Source of the DNA: Clostridium sp. 1001271st1 H5
GTDB taxonomy: Bacteria; Bacillota; Clostridia; Lachnospirales; Lachnospiraceae
DNA: 64,000 nucleotides
Assembly: GCF_005845215.1 (NCBI RefSeq)
Contig: NZ_SPHO01000011.1
Span: 62,001-126,000 of the forward strand
Direction of reading: 5' to 3'
Made by a program: the position numbers and the translations under genes
Part shown: positions 59,400-64,000 of the stretch, piece by piece
How positions within the stretch are numbered: the first letter of the stretch is position 1
Layout: each line of letters begins with the position of its first letter
Notes under the pieces: generated by a model
What the model saw: the letters and a program-made list of their open reading frames with translations, nothing else
What the model was told of the DNA's origin: nothing
Database searches by the model: none

Positions 59400-60092
59400 T
59401 CATTCTTTACGTGGGTCGATAATCTTAACAGCGTCAGCAACGCGGCCGTACTGGCCCTGTGCCTTCTCCCATGCTGTATTAGGATCGTCGCCCTTCTTGA
59501 TGAAATCAGTCATCTTGCCAAGGCTTACGAACTGATAACCAATAATCTGATCGTCTGCATCCAGTGCAATACCGGTTACATAACCCTCAGCCATTTCCAA
59601 ATAGCGGGGACCTTTCTTCAGAGTTCCGTACATAGTTCCAACCTGGGAACGGAGACCCTTTCCTAAATCTTCCAGACCGGCTCCTACAGGAAGTCCATCC
59701 TCAGAAAATGCACTCTGTGTTCTTCCGTACACAATCTGAAGGAACAGTTCTCTCATAGCTGTATTAATAGCGTCACATACCAAGTCTGTATTTAAAGCTT
59801 CCAACACAGTACGTCCTGGCAGAATCTCTGCTGCCATAGCGGCGGAGTGTGTCATACCTGAACATCCGATGGTCTCAACCAGAGCTTCCTGGATGATTCC
59901 TTCCTTTACATTCAGTGTCAGCTTGCAGGCACCCTGCTGAGGAGCACACCAGCCTACGCCGTGGGTCAGGCCGGAAATGTCTTTGACTTCTTTTGATTTT
60001 ACCCATTTTGCTTCTTCTGGAATTGGAGCAGCGCCATGATGAACGCCCTGTGCAACTGTGCACATCTCTTCTACTTCATGTGAATAAATCAT
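59400..60092 (-). CDS. NifU/IscU-like iron-sulphur cluster assembly scaffold protein
   Basis: 230 residues. GVGWCAPQQGACKLTLNVKE and ALVETIGCSGMTHSAAMAAE carry the Cys residues of the NifU_N fold; GRTVLEALNTDLVCDAI follows. Longer than IscU because of a C-terminal extension (about 145-230) shared by the GGGtGRT-associated subfamily. Upstream partner of the GGGtGRT gene in a two-gene operon (27-nt gap). Confidence 0.9.
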   Translation of the reverse strand: MIYSHEVEEMCTVAQGVHHGAAPIPEEAKWVKSKEVKDISGLTHGVGWCAPQQGACKLTLNVKEGIIQEALVETIGCSGMTHSAAMAAEILPGRTVLEALNTDLVCDAINTAMRELFLQIVYGRTQSAFSEDGLPVGAGLEDLGKGLRSQVGTMYGTLKKGPRYLEMAEGYVTGIALDADDQIIGYQFVSLGKMTDFIKKGDDPNTAWEKAQGQYGRVADAVKIIDPRKE

Positions 60093-60443
60093 GTGTTAAA
60101 ACTCCTTTCAAAAATGAATTTGACCAAGTACAGTGCCCATTTGTTAAATTTATCACATCATACTTGGTTCTATTTTCTCACAAAATGCGACATTATGCAA
60201 GTGGTTTATTCTCTGGTATTCCTTATATTTTAGACATGTTTTAGTATCACTTTCACCAAATTGATTGCCAGATATTTGGTGCATCAAAAATTCCAGTATC
60301 ATTTGAGTATTAAAACAGGCGGGAACATATCAATGTGCACGGCCCGCCTGTTGAACATTTTTTAAACGTTAACTCTTCTTTAAAATAGGGATTTCCTTTA
60401 ATCCTCCATCTTTTGAGTTTTACCCCTCTGTTTTCTGCAGTCG
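60093..60443. promoter_or_regulatory. intergenic region with terminator and inverted repeat
   Basis: 351 bp without a gene. ACCAAGTA (60123-60130) and TACTTGGT (60161-60168) are an inverted repeat 30 bp apart, in the likely promoter region of the scaffold operon. The MATE terminator is at 60316-60350. Confidence 0.5.
60316..60350 (-). terminator. rho-independent terminator of MATE gene
   Basis: CAGGCGGG/CCCGCCTG stem with 19-nt loop and TTTTAATAC on the minus strand. Confidence 0.78.
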
Positions 60444-61787
60444 CTATGCCTTCATTTTTTTCATGATATGAAGATAATACACAAAGAAAATAATTCCCTT
60501 TACAACACTGGAAATGGTAAGGGCCCACCAGATACCGTTCAGCCCCAAAACTGTACTTCCCAGAATCACAGCAAGCGGTATACGCGCCGCCGTAAGTATA
60601 ATGGTTATAATGGAAGCTTCCTTTGTCTTACCCATGCCGGACAGAGCCCCTACTGTCATCAATTCAACGCACATGAACATTTCGGAAAAGCCAATAATCC
60701 GCAGATAATCAGCACCAGCGGGTATCACCTCCGGCTCATGGATAAACAGGCTGAATATGGGCGCTGCTCCAAATATAAGGAGGCAGGTCGTAAAAATACC
60801 CCATATGAACATGATGACAGATGCTGTCATATACCCCTTTTTAACCCGTTTCAGGTTTCCCGCACCAAAGTTCTGCCCTACAAAGGCATTGATAGCTGTC
60901 CCGAAGCCGTCTGCTGTCATCCATGATATAGATTCAATCTGTCCTCCTACCCTCTGGACTGCCACCGCCGTATCCCCCCACGCAGTGACGAATCTGGTTA
61001 AAACCATGGATATTCCGCAGTACAGCATACTTTGAATTGCGGCAGGAAATCCAATCCGCACCATTGTTTTAATATTGGATAGAGGCGTGGCAATCCAAAT
61101 CCGCATCTGGGCTGCCAGCACAGGGTCCCTTCTCATGGAAAGCACCAAAACCAACGCAACGATAAACTGGGCTGTCACTGTAGCAATGGCTGCCCCGGCT
61201 ACTCCCATGCCGGGAACAGGCCCCAGTCCAAAGATAAGCAGCGGGTCTAACACGATATTGGCTCCCATACCAATACAGTTGGCCACAAAAGGAGTCCTGC
61301 TGTTGCCGGAGGCCGTATACAGCCCGGTCAAAGTCTGTCCGATGAATGCAAAGAGGATAAGCCCGCATGCGATTCTCAGATACACAATTGCATCTTCCAC
61401 TACCAGAGACGAGTTGAGATGGAAAAACCCTATTAACGGTCCTGCAAAAAGATTTGTGATGATTCCATACACAGCAGCCAGCACAAGGGCCAGCTGCAGG
61501 GCTCCCTTTCCATACTGGACCGCCTCCCTGTGATTCCCTTCCCCATAGGCATGGGCTGATTTCACCTGTCCACCCATTCTGGCCAGGGTTGCGACACCGG
61601 AAGAGAGCCAGGTATACATGGCTGCCGCCCCCACTGCTGCCACTGCATCGCTTCCCACCATGCCAATCCAGGCCATATCCGTCAGATTATAAGCAGTCTG
61701 CACCAGTGACGTGGCCATGATTGGCAGTGCCAGCTCCGTCAGAGATGTCAGTATATTTCCATTCAGTAAGTCTATATTCTTTTTCAC
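60444..61787 (-). CDS. MATE family efflux transporter
   Basis: 447 residues with twelve predicted membrane helices. MATE features: LNGNILTSLTELALPIMATS then LVQTAYNLTDMAWIGMVGSD at the N-terminus, LARMGGQVKSAHAYGEGNHR, FGTAINAFVGQNFGAGNLKR in the second half. Exports drugs or metabolites using Na+ or H+. Starts at GTG (61787) with AGGTGA upstream. Base composition is clearly more GC-rich than the phage. Confidence 0.93.
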   Translation of the reverse strand: MKKNIDLLNGNILTSLTELALPIMATSLVQTAYNLTDMAWIGMVGSDAVAAVGAAAMYTWLSSGVATLARMGGQVKSAHAYGEGNHREAVQYGKGALQLALVLAAVYGIITNLFAGPLIGFFHLNSSLVVEDAIVYLRIACGLILFAFIGQTLTGLYTASGNSRTPFVANCIGMGANIVLDPLLIFGLGPVPGMGVAGAAIATVTAQFIVALVLVLSMRRDPVLAAQMRIWIATPLSNIKTMVRIGFPAAIQSMLYCGISMVLTRFVTAWGDTAVAVQRVGGQIESISWMTADGFGTAINAFVGQNFGAGNLKRVKKGYMTASVIMFIWGIFTTCLLIFGAAPIFSLFIHEPEVIPAGADYLRIIGFSEMFMCVELMTVGALSGMGKTKEASIITIILTAARIPLAVILGSTVLGLNGIWWALTISSVVKGIIFFVYYLHIMKKMKA

Positions 61788-62086
61788 TCATGTCACCTAT
61801 TGTCATCGTATTTGCATAAAGCTTCTATTACTATACTATTTTTCTGCTTTATATGCAATATACATGACATACGGGAACAAAGTTAACTCTCTTTGGACTT
61901 TCTTTGCTGTCTTAACCGCCCTTCCCATGTTCACTTTTGAGGTTGGCTTTTTAACCAAAAGAATATAATACAAATCCTCCCCCCAACATTCCACCCCTCA
62001 TTCCAGTTACCATTCCAATCCCCATTTCAGCTCCCCTCCTCCTCCCCTTTCCCTGCCATCCTAACAAAAACAACAATGTCCAATTA
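61788..62086. other. intergenic region, nothing recognised
   Basis: 299 bp; AT-rich near the MATE start (probable promoter) and pyrimidine-rich (CCCCTCCTCCTCCCC type) near the sortase gene end. No gene, clear terminator or repeat was found. Confidence 0.5.
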
Positions 62087-64000
62087 TCACATATCATTCA
62101 ACAGAGCCTGCACAATCAAATATTGGTCTTTGCCTTGACAAGTCGAAAGAGTTATGAGCTTCTCATCCCCTTTGGGAGTAATTCCGGTTTCATAGAGGGA
62201 CGCCGCCCCCATCTTCTCAAGATAGGGCAGCCACTCTTCCTCCATGAAGTTAGCGCCATAGGCCCCCGCATCATTCTGGTGTCGGAGCTGACAGGAAAAA
62301 ACAGGGCATTCCATCCATTTTCCCCTATAAAATATCCGTATGACAGGATGTTCCCGGAAAAAGGCCTCTTCTCTGTATTTTTTCAAACCGGCAAACATGC
62401 TTCCATCCTTCATGTTATGTCCATACAGCACTGTGTTGTCCACGGCCAGGGGAATCCCTGAGGAATCTACAAAAATACAGCCCGCTATATGTTGTTGCTG
62501 ATAAAAATTGTGATTCAGATAATACTCATTATCTTCATGCCATACCACCGGATAATCGATTCCGGTACCGGGAACAGCCAACCAGAACTGGTATTCAGGA
62601 TTAATTGAACGCAGGGCTGATTCATTTAAGGAAAACATTCCCCAGTCCATCCTACTGCGGGCGGGTTCTCTTTGGGTTGTATCTCTCTGGGCTGAATCTC
62701 CTTGCGCCGTATCTCCCTGCACCAATTCTTCCCCCTTTCCGTACGCCTCATCCCGTACCATGCCATACATTCTGCGTCCGTCAGCATACTCCATCCCTGT
62801 TTTTACCAAAAACTGAAGACTGAACACAAATCCCAACAAAAATGCCGCCATAACCATGGTCATACCCTGCGGTCTGGTCCGCCTTATGATAAGCAAAACC
62901 ATGACCGTAAGTAAGACCGTCAAAAGAATTCCACCTGCAAACTTCATTGTCTCCGCAGAAAATAACGGCTGCATTCTGTCTTTTACAACATGTCTCTCAT
63001 CCATTCCAACGTCTGCAGCCTGGCCACGCTCCTCATTCCTTTCATCGTCATTAAGAAATATATTTCTGCTGACCTCCCCTCCATAAACTGCAGTGCAGTC
63101 TGCAACCATTTTGCGGCCGCTGGCTGTCATATTGCGGCATAACACACCATTATTTTCATAAATCGCTCCATCCCACTGGAACCGGTCAATTTTATATACT
63201 TCCGGATTCAGCCCTGCACGGCTTAAAATTTCCTCTTCATATCCAACCAGTTTGTCTTTTATCTCCTCCCTCTGCGCCTCTATCCTTATCCCCCCAACTT
63301 CATAAAAACCTGCGTCATAATCAACGACTGTCAATTCCAGTTGAAATCCCTCCGTCCAATGCTTATCAGAAAAATGATAACTTATGAGAGGCAGCAGGAC
63401 ATTCCGCTCCTTCCCGGATATGTGGTCCCTGGCTAATATCCAGGCAGTTTGAGGAACAGGTTCTATACTTTCCATGGAAGGGTATACCATCTTCCCTGAG
63501 ACAGATATGGTATCTGTCTCCTCCGCCATTACATTAAATGCCAGAAAAATTGTAATAGGAATCAGAATGAAAATAAATGCCGCCCATTTCCCTCCATGTC
63601 CCCATTTCTTCTTTTGCTTCATACGCAGACATGCAGCAAATCCCGTCATACACAAAATCACCATTGCCGCTGCTGCTGCCAAAGGCAGGTCGTCTCCTGT
63701 CCTTACCGTATTCTTGTAACCGGAGCCGAAATGATATGTCCCTTTTCCAAAACGGTTCCCCACTTCATACACCGCTGTAATACTCCCGATTTTCCTTACC
63801 GGCTGTTTTTTCTTCCAGTTATATATGATTGTACCATTCTGCGCGCTTATGCTATTCTGCATATTCGCATCGCCCTGAATTCCTGTGCCGACCCGCACCT
63901 GCCCCTCTGCATCCAATGTGAAATCATATACCTCATCAGATAATTCATACCCCTGAGGCGCTTCTATTTCACGAATCGTATACAGACCGGGGGATGCCGG
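62087..64000 (-). CDS. surface protein - class B sortase fusion (5' end outside window)
   Basis: At least 637 residues; the frame is open to the right edge. Order: Cna_B/SpaA prealbumin-like end (YTIREIEAPQGYELSDEVYD), short linker, a sorting-signal-like segment VRTGDDLPLAAAAAMVILCM with KQKKK, a second signal-like helix ending VMAEE, a soluble domain, two membrane helices, repeats of QRDTTQ type, then class B sortase (YPVVWHEDNEYYLNHNF, LYGHNMKDGSMFAGL, TLSTCQGKDQYLIVQ). His and Cys are present; the usual catalytic Arg after the Cys is replaced by Gln-Tyr. Presumably membrane bound. Confidence 0.82.
   Translation of the reverse strand, partial: PASPGLYTIREIEAPQGYELSDEVYDFTLDAEGQVRVGTGIQGDANMQNSISAQNGTIIYNWKKKQPVRKIGSITAVYEVGNRFGKGTYHFGSGYKNTVRTGDDLPLAAAAAMVILCMTGFAACLRMKQKKKWGHGGKWAAFIFILIPITIFLAFNVMAEETDTISVSGKMVYPSMESIEPVPQTAWILARDHISGKERNVLLPLISYHFSDKHWTEGFQLELTVVDYDAGFYEVGGIRIEAQREEIKDKLVGYEEEILSRAGLNPEVYKIDRFQWDGAIYENNGVLCRNMTASGRKMVADCTAVYGGEVSRNIFLNDDERNEERGQAADVGMDERHVVKDRMQPLFSAETMKFAGGILLTVLLTVMVLLIIRRTRPQGMTMVMAAFLLGFVFSLQFLVKTGMEYADGRRMYGMVRDEAYGKGEELVQGDTAQGDSAQRDTTQREPARSRMDWGMFSLNESALRSINPEYQFWLAVPGTGIDYPVVWHEDNEYYLNHNFYQQQHIAGCIFVDSSGIPLAVDNTVLYGHNMKDGSMFAGLKKYREEAFFREHPVIRIFYRGKWMECPVFSCQLRHQNDAGAYGANFMEEEWLPYLEKMGAASLYETGITPKGDEKLITLSTCQGKDQYLIVQALLNDM

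Overview
The window is almost entirely the lysogenised genome of a siphovirus-type (long non-contractile tail) phage in a Clostridia host, most likely Lachnospiraceae. The host call rests on the flanking chromosomal genes at 58.3-64 kb: a GGGtGRT-type protein, a NifU-like scaffold protein, a MATE exporter and a class B sortase fused to a surface protein. Strong AAGGAGG-type ribosome binding sites and phage families common in gut Firmicutes agree with it. Phage genes lie on the minus strand, so the transcription order runs from high to low coordinates. Only the integrase and one tiny ORF are on the plus strand. The left prophage end is outside the window.

Layout: (1) 56.9-58.3 kb, integrase with a promoter/operator and a strong terminator; 55.7-56.9 kb, a switch-like region with divergent promoters and a 24-bp inverted repeat. 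(2) 48.5-56.9 kb, a series of short early genes, many of them single units of terminator, promoter, RBS and gene. Ten such promoters share a 25-nt element with fixed internal spacing; one drives a tRNA-like gene. (3) 36-48.4 kb, replication and DNA metabolism: a giant SF3 helicase/primase-like/family B polymerase fusion, an SSB-like protein, a DNA methyltransferase, an SF2 helicase and a SleB-type hydrolase. (4) 27.9-36 kb, small accessory genes: HAD fusion, LemA, MazG-like, a repeat array, a structured ncRNA candidate and a two-gene membrane/lipoprotein moron. (5) 23.6-27.7 kb, two PD-(D/E)XK nucleases, a 915-residue protein with an RNA-polymerase-like DFDGD motif, and a likely cos/packaging region. 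(6) 0.1-23.6 kb, packaging, head, tail, endolysin and baseplate genes.

The most striking system is a diversity-generating retroelement (DGR). The template repeat (TR) is at 11-97, next to an Avd gene; the reverse transcriptase must lie just left of base 1. The TR is rich in AAY codons and matches two variable repeats (VRs). VR1 is the C-terminal end of a tail protein (1163-2134). VR2 is about 49 kb away, inside a non-structural early gene (49765-50643). Nearly all differences fall on template adenines (10 of 11 in VR1, 14 of 14 in VR2). Both VRs are followed, at exactly the same 27-nt spacing, by an identical GGGGC/GCCCC hairpin. One retroelement therefore appears to diversify a virion adhesin and an unrelated early-region protein.

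Other notable points: the capsid and tail-tube genes both end at CCT TAA followed in the -1 frame by a homologous 43-residue domain, and the capsid copy has no usable start codon, which suggests programmed frameshifting. The RNA-polymerase-like protein and the second DGR target share a PRRSGRYPWG motif. No CI-type repressor, holin or reverse transcriptase is recognised inside the window.
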